Of a stretch of 64,000 nucleotides of DNA, positions 42,985-52,485 are shown piece after piece. Origin of the DNA: Desulfospira joergensenii DSM 10085 (GTDB lineage: Bacteria > Desulfobacterota > Desulfobacteria > Desulfobacterales > Desulfobacteraceae). The translations under genes were made by a program, and so were the position numbers. The notes beneath the pieces were generated by a model. That model saw only the letters and a program-made list of their open reading frames with translations, ran no database searches and had not been told where the DNA came from. The first letter of the stretch is position 1, and each line of letters starts with the position of its first letter. The stretch covers positions 1,240,001 to 1,304,000 of the forward strand of contig NZ_ATUG01000002.1 of assembly GCF_000420085.1 (NCBI RefSeq), in the 5' to 3' direction.

Positions 42985-43735
42985 GATCCGGGACAGGATA
43001 TTCAGGATCCAGCGCTACTCGGTCCATGACGGGCCCGGTATCCGGACCACCCTGTTTTTCCAGGGCTGTCCCCTGTCCTGCCCCTGGTGCCACAACCCGG
43101 AAAGCCAGGCCATGGTCAAGGATTCCGGGTTTGAAAATGTCGAGGAGAGTCTTTCTTATCTGATCCGGGAAATTGAAAAAGATTTGATCTTTTACGATGA
43201 ATCCGGGGGAGGTGTCACCTTTTCCGGGGGAGAACCCCTGTGCCAGCCTGATCTGCTCATGGGGCTGGCCCGGGCCTGCCGGGAGCGGGAGATCCATACC
43301 TGTCTGGACACCTCCGGGTTCGGGTCCAAAGAGATCCTTGAACAGGCCGCCGGGAGCGTCAACCTGGTCCTCTATGATCTCAAGATCATGGATGAGGGGG
43401 AGCACATGAAACTCATGGGAAAACCCCTGGAACCGATACTGGACAACCTGAAGATGCTGTCTGCAGGTAAGATTCCCGTCCGGGTGCGTTTCCCCCTGAT
43501 CCCGGGGATGACGGATTCCCGGGAAAATATGGAAAAGATCATTGAATTCCTGGTTGGGCAGACCCGATACAGGGATGTCCATATTCTGCCCTTTCACAAT
43601 ACAGGCCAGGGAAAATATGATCGTTTGAACATGGAGTATAGACTAAACTACATCCAGCCTCCGGGAGAAGAAACGATTTCCAGGGTCAGGCAGATGTTTG
43701 AATCCGGCGGTTTATCCGCCATGATCGGAGGATAA
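42977..43735 (+). CDS. Glycyl radical enzyme activating protein (radical SAM)
   Basis: 252 residues from GTG 42977, overlapping the regulator by 8 nt. The radical SAM cluster is C31-x3-C35-x2-C38 in QGCPLSCPWCHNPE; SAM-binding TFSGGEPL follows. It makes the glycyl radical on the enzyme encoded 3 nt downstream. Many activases of this group carry a two-cluster ferredoxin insert after the SAM motif; here the insert is absent and the protein is of compact PflA-like size. Confidence 0.92.
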   Translation: MAEIRDRIFRIQRYSVHDGPGIRTTLFFQGCPLSCPWCHNPESQAMVKDSGFENVEESLSYLIREIEKDLIFYDESGGGVTFSGGEPLCQPDLLMGLARACREREIHTCLDTSGFGSKEILEQAAGSVNLVLYDLKIMDEGEHMKLMGKPLEPILDNLKMLSAGKIPVRVRFPLIPGMTDSRENMEKIIEFLVGQTRYRDVHILPFHNTGQGKYDRLNMEYRLNYIQPPGEETISRVRQMFESGGLSAMIGG

Positions 43736-43737
43736 AG

Positions 43738-46098
43738 ATGAATTCAAGGGTTGAAAGATTAAGGCAGAAGAGCCTGGACCGGAAAGTGACTCTGTCCCAT
43801 GAGCGGGCAGAACTGGTCACCCAATTTTATAAAACCCAGCCGGGCGTGGGAAAATCGGTTCCGGTCCAGCGGGCCCTGTGCCTGAAGCATATCCTCTCCA
43901 CCAAGAAGATCTTTATTGACGACGGGGAACTCATTGTCGGGGAAAGGGCGCCCCAACCCAAGGCCGTGCCCACCTATCCTGAGATCTGTCTTCACTCCCT
44001 GGAAGATCTTGAGGTCCTGGACACCCGGCCCAAGGTAGCCTATGGGGTCAGCGACGAAACAAAAGAGATCTATGAGCAGGAGATCATTCCCTTCTGGAGG
44101 GGAAAGAGCATCCGGGAAAAGATATTTGCCTCCATGGATCCCTCCTGGATCGATGCATTTGAGGCCGGAATTTTTACCGAGTTCCAGGAACAGCGCTCTC
44201 CGGGGCATACGGCCGGGGGAGATCTGATTTACTCCAGGGGATTCAATGACCTGAAAGCAGATATCAAAAAGCACCTGGCAGGGCTGGACTTTTTTGAAGA
44301 CCCGTCTGCCATGGACAGACAGGAGGTCTTACGATCCCTGGACATTGCAGCGGACGCCCTGATCCTCTTTGCCCGGCGCCATGCCAAAGCCCTGGACCGG
44401 CTGGCGGAAGAGGAAAAAGATCCCCAGAGAAAAGATGAGCTTGCAGAAATGGCGGCGGTTTGCCGCCGGGTGCCGGAGAACCGGCCCCGGACCTTTCACG
44501 AGGCCCTCCAGTATTATTGGTTCCTCCACGTGGGCATCATCACCGAACTCAACCCATGGGATGCGTATAACCCGGGCCGTCTGGACCAGAATCTCTATCC
44601 CTTTTACAAAAAAGATATTGAGGAGGGGCGCCTGACAAAAGAAAGGGCAAAAGAACTGCTTTCCTGTTTCTGGATTAAATTTCATAATCATCCGGCCCCT
44701 CCCAAGGTGGGGATCACGGCGAAGGAGAGCAATACCTATGTGGATTTCTGCCTCATCAATCTGGGGGGTGTCACCCCGGACAACCGGGACGGGGTCAACG
44801 ATCTGACCTATCTGATCCTGGAGGTGATCCAGGAGATGAGGCTGCTCCAGCCCAGCTCCATGATCCAGGTTTCCCGGAAAAATCCGGACCGGTTCATCCG
44901 GCGGGCCCTGGACATCATTGCCACGGGATTTGGCCAGCCCTCCGTGTTTAACACCGACGCCATTGTCCAGGAGATGAGCCTCCAGGGAAAGAGCGTTGAG
45001 GATGCCCGGAAAGCCGGAGCATCGGGTTGTGTGGAGGCCGGGGCCTTTGGCCGGGAAGCCTATATTCTCACCGGGTATTTCAACCTGCCCAAGATCTTCG
45101 AAATTACCCTGAATAACGGCCTGGATCCCCGGACCGGAAAAAAAATCGGGCTTGAGACCGGCGATCCAAATACTTTTGATAGTTTTGATAAGCTTCTGGA
45201 TGCCTATTCATCCCAGGTCCGTCATTTCGTGGATATCAAGATCAAGGGGTCCAACATCATCGAGCAGATCAATGCAAGGTATATGCCCGTTCCCCTGCTC
45301 TCCCTGGTCACGGAAGACTGCATCCAAAACGGGAAGGACTACAACCAGGGCGGGGCCCGGTACAACACCTCCTATATCCAGGGGGTGGGCATGGGAACCA
45401 TCACCGACTGCCTGGCTGCCGTGAAGATCCATGTCTACGATCAAAAAAGCATGACCATGGCCGGTTTGAGAGCCGCCCTGGAAGAGGATTTCAAAGGCCA
45501 TGACATCATCCGTCATCAGCTCTTGAAATCACCCAAGTACGGGAACGATAATCCTGTGGCCGACGGGATTCTCAGGCAGGTTTTTGATGTTTACCACAGA
45601 GCCGTTACGGGACGGCCCAATGCCCGGGGAGGGGTCTATCGGATCAACCTTCTGCCCACCACCTGCCATGTCTATTTCGGAGAGATCACCGGAGCCCTGC
45701 CCGATGGCCGGCAAAGTGGACTTCCCCTGTCCGAGGGGATTTCCCCGGTTCAGGGGGCGGATCACTGCGGCCCCACGGCCGTATTGAAATCTGCCGGAAA
45801 AATCGATCACCTACGCACCGGAGGAACCCTGCTCAACCAGAAGTTTCTGCCGGATTTCCTGGAAAACGAAACCGGCCGGACCGCCCTGGTTCACCTGATC
45901 CGGTCCTATTTCAAGATGGACGGCCACCATATTCAGTTCAACGTGGTGGATGAAAAGACCCTGAGAAAGGCCCAGAAAAACCCTGAAAATTACCGGGATC
46001 TCATCGTCCGGGTGGCCGGATATTCCGATTATTTCGTCGATCTGACCGAGGCCCTCCAGGAGGAGGTGATCTGCCGGACCGCCCATGCCGGCTCTTAA
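43738..46098 (+). CDS. hypD: Glycyl radical enzyme, trans-4-hydroxyproline dehydratase (HypD)-like
   Basis: 786 residues; ATG after CGGAGG. Thiyl Cys C431 and catalytic Glu E433 sit in SGCVEAGAFGREAYILTGY; the radical glycine G761 is in RVAGYSDYF. As I recall the characterised clostridial HypD, long stretches agree (TYPEIC, APPKVGIT, LQPSS, LNNG, GGARYNT-YIQGVG-GTITD, GGTLLNQ, MDGHHIQFNV). HypD dehydrates trans-4-hydroxy-L-proline to pyrroline-5-carboxylate. No proC, the usual companion, is present in the window. A related dehydratase with another hydroxyproline-like substrate is possible. Confidence 0.85.
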   Translation: MNSRVERLRQKSLDRKVTLSHERAELVTQFYKTQPGVGKSVPVQRALCLKHILSTKKIFIDDGELIVGERAPQPKAVPTYPEICLHSLEDLEVLDTRPKVAYGVSDETKEIYEQEIIPFWRGKSIREKIFASMDPSWIDAFEAGIFTEFQEQRSPGHTAGGDLIYSRGFNDLKADIKKHLAGLDFFEDPSAMDRQEVLRSLDIAADALILFARRHAKALDRLAEEEKDPQRKDELAEMAAVCRRVPENRPRTFHEALQYYWFLHVGIITELNPWDAYNPGRLDQNLYPFYKKDIEEGRLTKERAKELLSCFWIKFHNHPAPPKVGITAKESNTYVDFCLINLGGVTPDNRDGVNDLTYLILEVIQEMRLLQPSSMIQVSRKNPDRFIRRALDIIATGFGQPSVFNTDAIVQEMSLQGKSVEDARKAGASGCVEAGAFGREAYILTGYFNLPKIFEITLNNGLDPRTGKKIGLETGDPNTFDSFDKLLDAYSSQVRHFVDIKIKGSNIIEQINARYMPVPLLSLVTEDCIQNGKDYNQGGARYNTSYIQGVGMGTITDCLAAVKIHVYDQKSMTMAGLRAALEEDFKGHDIIRHQLLKSPKYGNDNPVADGILRQVFDVYHRAVTGRPNARGGVYRINLLPTTCHVYFGEITGALPDGRQSGLPLSEGISPVQGADHCGPTAVLKSAGKIDHLRTGGTLLNQKFLPDFLENETGRTALVHLIRSYFKMDGHHIQFNVVDEKTLRKAQKNPENYRDLIVRVAGYSDYFVDLTEALQEEVICRTAHAGS

Positions 46099-46111
46099 CC
46101 CGAAGGGAGAA

Positions 46112-46822
46112 TCAGACCGGATCCAGGGATATCACATGAATGGCCCGCCCCTTCTGGGTCCACTTCAGGTCAAAGTCAAAGAGTCGGATGCCGAAGATTT
46201 TATGGGAGTTCTTTGGAGATTCATCGTAATAGGCCGGTCTGGGATCCTGTTCCAGCACCTGGGTGATGAGGGTGATCAGGCCTGGGATCTCTTTTTCCCT
46301 TTCCCGGCACTGGGCCAGGGCCTGGGATGAAAATTCAATACAGAGATCTGATCCCGGAGCCTTGGGGGCAAATCCGCCCACAGAATCCTGAATGATATCT
46401 GAATAGGGCAGATAGGGCTTGATGTCGAGAATGGGGGTCTGGTCGAGAATGTCAGCCCCTTTAAGATGGAGAACCGGTCCCTGGTCTGTCTGCTCAATGG
46501 AGGTAAGACGGACTGCAGACATGCCTAAGGGGTTGGGCCGGAAAGGGGACCTGGAGGCAAAGACCCCCACTTTCTTATTGCCCCCCAGCCGGGGGGGCCT
46601 GACCATGGGCTGCCACTGGCCCGGCTTAGATCGATGAAAGACAAAGACCAGCCAGATATGGGAGAAGCCTTGAAGCTCCCGGACCGCCTCGGGGCTGGCA
46701 AATTCCGGTTCAAAGACCAGGAAGGAGGGGGCATCCTTGACCAGGTTGGGCTGCCGGGGGATGCCGAATTTTTCCTTGAAGCAGGAATGGATTCGGGCGA
46801 TGGGGGTGAAGGTATATGTCAT
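46112..46822 (-). CDS. trmO: tRNA (t6A37) N6-methyltransferase TrmO
   Basis: 236 residues from ATG 46822, where family similarity begins (MTYTFTPIARIHS); a GTG at 46840 overlapping the vapC stop is the alternative. The TrmO/TsaA motif SPFRPNPLGMSAVRL and the later DIKPYLPY are intact. It methylates t6A at position 37 of certain tRNAs using SAM. It converges with the hypD-like gene, 13 bp apart. Confidence 0.92.
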   Translation of the reverse strand: MTYTFTPIARIHSCFKEKFGIPRQPNLVKDAPSFLVFEPEFASPEAVRELQGFSHIWLVFVFHRSKPGQWQPMVRPPRLGGNKKVGVFASRSPFRPNPLGMSAVRLTSIEQTDQGPVLHLKGADILDQTPILDIKPYLPYSDIIQDSVGGFAPKAPGSDLCIEFSSQALAQCREREKEIPGLITLITQVLEQDPRPAYYDESPKNSHKIFGIRLFDFDLKWTQKGRAIHVISLDPV

Positions 46823-46836
46823 TGTTTCGTCTGAAA

Positions 46837-47223
46837 TCACCAGAAAGAGCGGATCGGATACTGGGTGATCAAAGGGTCGGGGGTCAGGATCGTCAGGGAA
46901 TGTTCAATGGCCTGGCAGATGAGCATACGGTCAAAAGGATCGTTGTGGGGAACCGGTAGTTTGCAAAGGTGCAGGGTGTCCCTTTCCGATAGATCCAGGG
47001 GAACGATGAAATGCCTTTTCCGTTCCTTTGGAATAAAGATGTCCGGCGGAATGGGGAGAGGCAGTTTGCCCAATCCATGTTTAACACCAATCTCCCAGGC
47101 GGAAACAGCACTCAGATAAATTTCATTTTCCGGCCTGGAAAAGACGTCTGCCGCCTTCGGGGAAAGCTGGTCAGATCCAATGGTCAGCCAGAGAAATGTG
47201 CAGGTGTCCAACAGAATCTTCAC
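46837..47223 (-). CDS. vapC: PIN-domain toxin, VapC family
   Basis: 128 residues, GTG start overlapping the antitoxin stop (GTGA). PIN-domain acidic residues: D6 in LLDTCTFLW, E in SAVSAWEIGVKHG, and the C-terminal NDPFDRMLICQA. Toxins of this type are Mg-dependent RNases. Translational coupling with the upstream antitoxin gene is typical. Confidence 0.9.
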   Translation of the reverse strand: MKILLDTCTFLWLTIGSDQLSPKAADVFSRPENEIYLSAVSAWEIGVKHGLGKLPLPIPPDIFIPKERKRHFIVPLDLSERDTLHLCKLPVPHNDPFDRMLICQAIEHSLTILTPDPLITQYPIRSFW

Positions 47224-47474
47224 GAGTCTTCACCGTTAAAAACGGCAGCGATATCCTCCGGCAGGGGGTCAAAAAAGGCATCACTGATTTGAAAATCCGG
47301 ATATTCTTTTCCGGCCAGGCCGATGGGACGTCTTTTTTTCGGCGGCGCCGCAATCGGCTTTAATTCGGCAACGGGGATATTGCGTTTGCAGACGATTACG
47401 GTTTCTCCATTGATGACCTTTGCAAGGCAGCGTGAGAAATGAGTCTTTATTTCATTGATATTCAAATTGATCAT
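47220..47474 (-). CDS. Antitoxin, Phd/YefM family
   Basis: 84 residues from ATG 47474 (another ATG at 47504 is possible). It begins NLNINEIKTHFSRCLAKVINGETVIVCKRNIPVAELKP, the Phd/YefM DNA-binding fold. It neutralises the adjacent PIN toxin and normally represses its own operon. The C-terminus is the expected toxin-binding tail. Confidence 0.88.
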   Translation of the reverse strand: MINLNINEIKTHFSRCLAKVINGETVIVCKRNIPVAELKPIAAPPKKRRPIGLAGKEYPDFQISDAFFDPLPEDIAAVFNGEDS

Positions 47475-47623
47475 GGTCTGATTATAGCCCTTAAACTTGG
47501 TCATGTCAATGACCTGGTTATTGTCCGGTGTTGTCAATCTGATCCCGGATCCGTGTTGAAAACTCCTTTTCTTCCGCTGCGGTCTGTCGTATCCTGATTT
47601 CAATACATTAGGGGAGAAGACAG

Positions 47624-48451
47624 ATGAAAATCATTGGAATCATTTTTGTTTTCGGCTTTGTTCTATTTGGAGTTCTCTACCTTTTTTCAAGGAAACTGCT
47701 CTACTTTCCGGCGCCCCTTGAGCCGGGGCGGCTCGACCATATCCGGAGCAGTCTCAAGGGGGTGGAGGAGATCTCTATTCCCGTTGCCCAGGGGGTGATT
47801 CTCCATGGATGGTTCATCAATAAAGATCTTGAACATCTGCCGGTCATCTTTTATTTCGGGGGAAATGCCGAAGAAGTTTCCCTGAACCTGGAGGAGTATT
47901 CTGCCAATCTGAACGCCAATGTCATCCTGGTCAACTACCGGGGATACGGAAAGAGTACGGGCAGGCCAAAGGAAAAGGATCTCAAGGCAGATGCCCTGGC
48001 CGTATACGATGCCATGGCCCGGCAGTTCCCCCTCACCCCCTCAGCCGTCATTGCCTGGGGCAGGAGCCTGGGATCGTCCATGGCCTGTTTTCTGGCCCTG
48101 GAAAGAAATCTCGGGGGCCTGATCCTGACCTGCCCCTTTGACAGCATTGAAAATGTGGCTGCATCCTATTACCCGGCCTGGCTGGTCCGGCTGGTTCTCC
48201 GGGACCGGCACCGGACCACGGATTATTCAGGCAAAATCCAATCAAATACCCTGGTGCTGGTGGCTGGCCGGGACGAAGTGATCCCGGCGAAAAATACCCT
48301 GGCCCTGTTTGACAGCCTTGGCTGTGAAAAAGAAAGGGTGGTCATGGAGAAGGCCGGCCATAACACCATTTCAGATTTTAAAGAGTATTTTGAGTCTGTG
48401 AACCGCTTCTGCTCCCAATTTAAACCCGGGCCTGCCTTGACCCGGGAATAG
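47624..48451 (+). CDS. Membrane-anchored alpha/beta hydrolase
   Basis: 275 residues; AGGGGAG lies upstream of the ATG. One N-terminal membrane helix (residues 3-23), then an alpha/beta-hydrolase fold with oxyanion region YFGGNAEE, nucleophile elbow GRSLGS, acid in GRDEVI and His in AGHNTI. Resembles BEM46/YqkD-type hydrolases. Substrate unknown; probably faces one side of the inner membrane. Confidence 0.85.
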   Translation: MKIIGIIFVFGFVLFGVLYLFSRKLLYFPAPLEPGRLDHIRSSLKGVEEISIPVAQGVILHGWFINKDLEHLPVIFYFGGNAEEVSLNLEEYSANLNANVILVNYRGYGKSTGRPKEKDLKADALAVYDAMARQFPLTPSAVIAWGRSLGSSMACFLALERNLGGLILTCPFDSIENVAASYYPAWLVRLVLRDRHRTTDYSGKIQSNTLVLVAGRDEVIPAKNTLALFDSLGCEKERVVMEKAGHNTISDFKEYFESVNRFCSQFKPGPALTRE

Positions 48452-48515
48452 TATTCCAAAAAAGAATTTCAGATTCACAATCCAAATCTTTCCCGGTTGC
48501 GAATCGTCTAAGGGG

Positions 48516-48707
48516 TTACAGCAGACTCAATAAGAAGGAGAGAACACAGGCGTTCAGCATCCAGATCAGGACCTTGGCCGATGCCGGCCCCGGACGGGCG
48601 GGACCGGGGGCAAGGCTGAGGATGCCGTATCTGACAGGCCCGGAAGAATCTTCCGGTGTGAAAAGATAGATCAGGAGTCTCATCAGCCTTTTTATTATCC
48701 CTTTCAT
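48516..48707 (-). CDS. Small membrane protein of unknown function
   Basis: 63 residues. The ribosome site is excellent (AGGAGGTG, 5 nt before ATG), which is the main reason to accept it. Two hydrophobic stretches, near 8-18 and 45-63, flank a Gly/Pro-rich middle. No family recognised. It is divergent from the LysR gene. Confidence 0.55.
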   Translation of the reverse strand: MKGIIKRLMRLLIYLFTPEDSSGPVRYGILSLAPGPARPGPASAKVLIWMLNACVLSFLLSLL

Positions 48708-48828
48708 GGATGCACCTCCTTATCTGATTGGGTTTGTCGGGTCCAGCCGGGATCTTCTTTTCTCATTGAAAATATAAGACATCTGTTATATTAAGTAAAA
48801 TTAAAACAATTAACTCTTAGGTTAAGCT

Positions 48829-49797
48829 ATGTTAATGATTCCAGATCTGAACCGGGTCAAAATCTTTTACCATGTCTTCCATATCGGAAGTGCAGCCGGA
48901 GCGGCCAAGGAACTCAACATCAGCCCTTCCGCCGTGAGTCAGGCTTTGGCCAAGCTGGAGTCTGAGGTCAAGGCCCGTCTGTTTACCCGACTTCACCGCC
49001 GCCTGGTGCCTACTTCGGCCGGGAAGTCCCTGTTCTCCATTGTCTCTCCCTTTATCCGGGAGCTTGCGACTGGGATGGAAGGTATCCGGCAGTCCCGAAA
49101 GGTCCCGTCGGGAATGCTGAAAATAGGAGCTCCCAAAGAGTTTGGGAAAAATTATTTTCCCGGGATGTTTGCCCTTTTCCGGAAAACCTATCCGGCCGTG
49201 GTGTTTACCCTGACCCTGGCCGGTCCGGCCGAGATCCTGTCCATGATCTCTGGGGGGGAAATTGATTTCGGGCTGGTGGATATTTTCCTGACACGGGAAC
49301 CCGTGTTCGGGGATCTGAGCCGGTACAGCATGGAGCCCCTGGTGGACGAAGAGGTCTGCCTGGCCTGTTCCGGGACCTATTACCGCCAGGCGATTAAGGA
49401 AGATCACTCTTTTGAAAACCTGGTCCAAAAGGAGTTTATCTCCTACCAGAGCTCGTCTCTGCCCCTGAAAAGCTGGTTCAAGCATCATTTTAACCGGTTT
49501 CCTGCCAACCTGAACCGGGTCATGACAGTGGACAGTCTTCAGACTGTGATCAACGGGATTAAGAACCATTTAGGCTTAGGAGTGGTTGCCGCTCACATGG
49601 TCCGGGAGGATATTGAAGACGGGAGTATTGTACCGGTGGGAACTTCCAGGGAGGATGTGATCAACACCATCGCCCTGGTCCAGCTCCAGGAGAAGATTCC
49701 CACCCTGACGGAAAAGACGTTCATCCGCTACATGAAGGAGGACATCAAGTCCTCCGGCTGTTTTGAAACTTTTCTGGATACCGGCTTCAGGCCCTGA
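48829..49797 (+). CDS. LysR-family transcriptional regulator
   Basis: 322 residues. N-terminal winged HTH (FYHVFHIGSAAGAAKELNISPSAVSQALAKLESEV), then a periplasmic-binding-like effector domain. ATG 48829 or 48835 could be the start. Nearest possible targets are the divergent small membrane protein and the convergent enoyl-CoA hydratase. Confidence 0.92.
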   Translation: MLMIPDLNRVKIFYHVFHIGSAAGAAKELNISPSAVSQALAKLESEVKARLFTRLHRRLVPTSAGKSLFSIVSPFIRELATGMEGIRQSRKVPSGMLKIGAPKEFGKNYFPGMFALFRKTYPAVVFTLTLAGPAEILSMISGGEIDFGLVDIFLTREPVFGDLSRYSMEPLVDEEVCLACSGTYYRQAIKEDHSFENLVQKEFISYQSSSLPLKSWFKHHFNRFPANLNRVMTVDSLQTVINGIKNHLGLGVVAAHMVREDIEDGSIVPVGTSREDVINTIALVQLQEKIPTLTEKTFIRYMKEDIKSSGCFETFLDTGFRP

Positions 49798-49837
49798 AGG
49801 ATTTGCATTCCCCTGGAGCCGGTTTTTTAAAATTCTT

Positions 49838-50611
49838 CTACCCCATCTTCCACTGGGGCGGTCGCTTTTCGAAAAAAGCCCTGACCCCTTCCTTGGCATC
49901 CTCTGTTGTGCAGAGCCGGGCAAAGGCCTCGTTCATATAGGCGAACTGGTCCTGGTAGCCCATGTCCTCGGAGGTATAAAATGCGGTTTTGGCGATCTGG
50001 ACGGCGATGGGGCTCTTTTGAGCCAGGGTCTCGGCCCATTCCAGGGCTTTGGATTCCAGTTCGTCCAGGGGAGCGATTTTATTGATCAGGCCCAGGGCCA
50101 TGGCCTGGTCCGCCTTTAACAGATCTCCGTACAGCAGGAGCTCAAGAGCCTTTTTCCGGCCCACGCATCTGGCCACCGGGATTACCGGGCCCACACAGTT
50201 GAGGCCCACGTTGATGGCGGTCAGTCCCATTTTGGCGTTGTCTGCGGCAATGACCAGGTCTGCCGAGGCGGCAAGCCCCATGCCGTTGGCGGCGGCAACT
50301 CCGTGAACCTGGGCAATGACCGGGGTTCGAAGTTTTGAGATGGATACCAGGGGCTGCTCCATTTTTTCGATCCATTCCCGGTATTCAACAGCGGTTTTCC
50401 CTTCCAGTTCATTGACATCGATACCGGCGCAAAAGGCTCTTCCCGCGCCTTTGATGAGAATCACCCGGACGGCAGGGTCTGTATCCAAATCCACCAGGGC
50501 CTGTTTGAGTTCGGCCGCCATGAGACTGCTGAAGGTGTTCATCTGTTCCGGACGGTTCAGTGTGATGATTCCGACGTGGGTCTCGGTCTTTTCAATGAGT
50601 ATCTCTTCCAT
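49838..50611 (-). CDS. Enoyl-CoA hydratase/isomerase family protein
   Basis: 257 residues. Crotonase fold with the two oxyanion segments: GRAFCAGIDV near residue 60 and VHGVAAANGMGLAASAD near residue 103. Members hydrate, isomerise or otherwise transform acyl-CoAs. At the place where hydratases carry the first catalytic Glu the sequence reads NVGLNCVG, so the precise reaction is uncertain. It stands alone between convergent and divergent neighbours. Confidence 0.88.
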   Translation of the reverse strand: MEEILIEKTETHVGIITLNRPEQMNTFSSLMAAELKQALVDLDTDPAVRVILIKGAGRAFCAGIDVNELEGKTAVEYREWIEKMEQPLVSISKLRTPVIAQVHGVAAANGMGLAASADLVIAADNAKMGLTAINVGLNCVGPVIPVARCVGRKKALELLLYGDLLKADQAMALGLINKIAPLDELESKALEWAETLAQKSPIAVQIAKTAFYTSEDMGYQDQFAYMNEAFARLCTTEDAKEGVRAFFEKRPPQWKMG

Positions 50612-50823
50612 GGCCTCTTTCCTTTTCTTTAGAATGATAAGCGCAAATATACCCTTTGCTATAAAAATGGGGTGTTGATGGATCCGTGAATCAGCGTAGC
50701 ACTTATGGAATGGGATGAAAAGGGGGGATCCGGATATTCTTTTCTATGGAAATCCAATGGGTTTGACAACTATTCTTTACCTGTAATAGATATTGGGTTT
50801 AGAGCGGATCAGGAGAAAAGCAT

Positions 50824-51846
50824 ATGAATCAAGGCAGCAAAAATTTGAAAGTAGCGGTTGTGGGGGCAGGGGCCATCGGCGGGATCTGTGCCGGGCTCAT
50901 CGCCAAGGCGGGATACGATGTCCAGGTGGTTGTCAGGCGGCCGGAACATGCCGATGAGATCATGTCAAAGGGGATCCGTATTTCCGGGATCCGGGGCAGT
51001 CATCGGGTGAAGATTCAGGCGGTCTCCCGGATCGAAGATATGAAAGCCGACCGGGATGTTGTCCTGCTGGGGGTTAAGGCCACGGCCATGACGGATGTGG
51101 TTGAAAAGATGGACCTGAAGCCCTCTGCCGTGCTGGTTTCCCTCCAGAACGGATTCTGTGAACAGGCCCTGGCCCGGATCATCGGACCGGACAGGGTCAT
51201 GGGCTGTGTGACCGGGTGGGGGGCCACCATGCACGGGGCCTGTGATCTGGAGATGACCTCTCTTGGGGATTTTATCCTGGGAAGCATGGATAATAAGGAA
51301 GATCCCCGCCTGGAACAGGTTCAAGAAATTTTAAACCATGTCCTTGAGACAAAGATCTCCCCCAATATCCAGGGAAGCCTCTACTCCAAGCTGATCATCA
51401 ACTCCTGCATTACATCGACAGGGGCCCTGTGCGGCCTTGCCCTCGGTCCTATGCTGGCGAAAAAAAGAGTTCGGCAGGTTTTCCTGGAAATCATGAAAGA
51501 GGCCATGGCCGTTGCCCGGGGACTTGACATTAAAGTTGAGGTTTTCGCAGGCAGGCTCAATTATTATACCTTTTTAAAAGCCGGGGGGGCGTTTGCCGAG
51601 TGGAAGAGACATCTATTCTTAAGAATTCTGGGATTCAAATACAGGAGGCTGAAATCTTCCAGTCTCCAGTCCCTGGAGCGGGGCGAAAAAACAGAGATTG
51701 AATTCTTAACCGGGTTTATCACCTCCAATGCCCGAAACTTAGGCATACCGGTCCCCGTAAATGATCAGGTTCTGACCATGGTCAGGGAGATCGAAGCAGG
51801 CCGGCGGAAGATCTCTTCTGCCAATATTGATCAGATTCAATTCTGA
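50824..51846 (+). CDS. Ketopantoate reductase (PanE/ApbA) family oxidoreductase
   Basis: 340 residues. N-terminal NADP site VVGAGAIGGICAGLIAKAG; catalytic Lys in YSKLIINSCITSTGALCG. Authentic PanE reduces 2-dehydropantoate for CoA synthesis; many paralogues act on other 2-oxo acids. With 340 residues it is somewhat longer than typical PanE (about 300), and no panB/panC lies nearby, so the substrate is left open. Confidence 0.85.
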   Translation: MNQGSKNLKVAVVGAGAIGGICAGLIAKAGYDVQVVVRRPEHADEIMSKGIRISGIRGSHRVKIQAVSRIEDMKADRDVVLLGVKATAMTDVVEKMDLKPSAVLVSLQNGFCEQALARIIGPDRVMGCVTGWGATMHGACDLEMTSLGDFILGSMDNKEDPRLEQVQEILNHVLETKISPNIQGSLYSKLIINSCITSTGALCGLALGPMLAKKRVRQVFLEIMKEAMAVARGLDIKVEVFAGRLNYYTFLKAGGAFAEWKRHLFLRILGFKYRRLKSSSLQSLERGEKTEIEFLTGFITSNARNLGIPVPVNDQVLTMVREIEAGRRKISSANIDQIQF

Positions 51847-51899
51847 CCTTTTCCGGGATTCCAGCGGCCGGCTTAATCTGGAGATCCTGTAAAAAGCTT

Positions 51900-51927
51900 T
51901 TGACAACCTGGATTTTTTTTATATAAT
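51900..51927 (+). promoter_or_regulatory. Sigma-70 promoter for dodecin
   Basis: TTGACA, 16-bp spacer, TATAAT: perfect consensus hexamers, about 95 bp upstream of the dodecin ATG. Confidence 0.7.
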
Positions 51928-52023
51928 CAATACCAATTCCACGTCTCAACTGATCTGTGTATCACAGGACCACCATTTCGTCCGTCGCGCCATATCTTTA
52001 ACTTTTTTAAGAGGAGGTGACCC

Positions 52024-52233
52024 ATGACTGAAAGTGTTTACAAGATTATCGACCTTGTCGGTTCCAGCCCGACATCCTGGGAAGATGCCGCCGCCAAAGC
52101 CATTGAAAAGGCTTCCGGCTCCTTGAGGGATCTTCGGATTGCAGAGGTCCAGAAACTGGATATTAAAATCGAAGGCGGGAAACCGGCCCAGTTCAGGACA
52201 AATTTGAGACTCTCCTTTAAGTACCAGGACTAG
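52024..52233 (+). CDS. Dodecin, flavin-binding protein
   Basis: 69 residues, ATG after AAGAGGAGGTGA. Canonical dodecin: VYKIIDLVGSSPTSWEDAAA, then KLDIKIEGG and FRTNLRLSFKY. Forms a hollow 12-mer in the cytoplasm that stores or quenches FMN/FAD or related flavins. It has its own consensus promoter and a hairpin terminator, so it is monocistronic. Confidence 0.95.
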   Translation: MTESVYKIIDLVGSSPTSWEDAAAKAIEKASGSLRDLRIAEVQKLDIKIEGGKPAQFRTNLRLSFKYQD

Positions 52234-52250
52234 TTTGAAATTTATCTTCG

Positions 52251-52306
52251 GCCGCAGCCGGGCTAGGCCTGTTAAAGGGTCCAGGCTCTGCTGCGGCTGT
52301 TTTTTA
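52251..52306 (+). terminator. Intrinsic terminator after dodecin
   Basis: GCCGCAG (52251-52257) pairs with CTGCGGC (52291-52297); an inner stem GCCTG/CAGGC extends it. A T-rich tail follows (TGTTTTTTAT). Confidence 0.75.
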
Positions 52307-52485
52307 TCTTCCCTGCCATGACCCCTTCCCCATGTTTTTAGGATTGAAGAGAACCCCTGTTTTGCATATAATGCCTTTTTCATCTTAACCGGATGCTGAC
52401 ACGGAGCCGATATGACAAAACCATGGGTCCCCGGGGACCTTGATTCCCAAGGCCGCTGTTTGGAAGCAGGGGAGAGAAATCTTCC

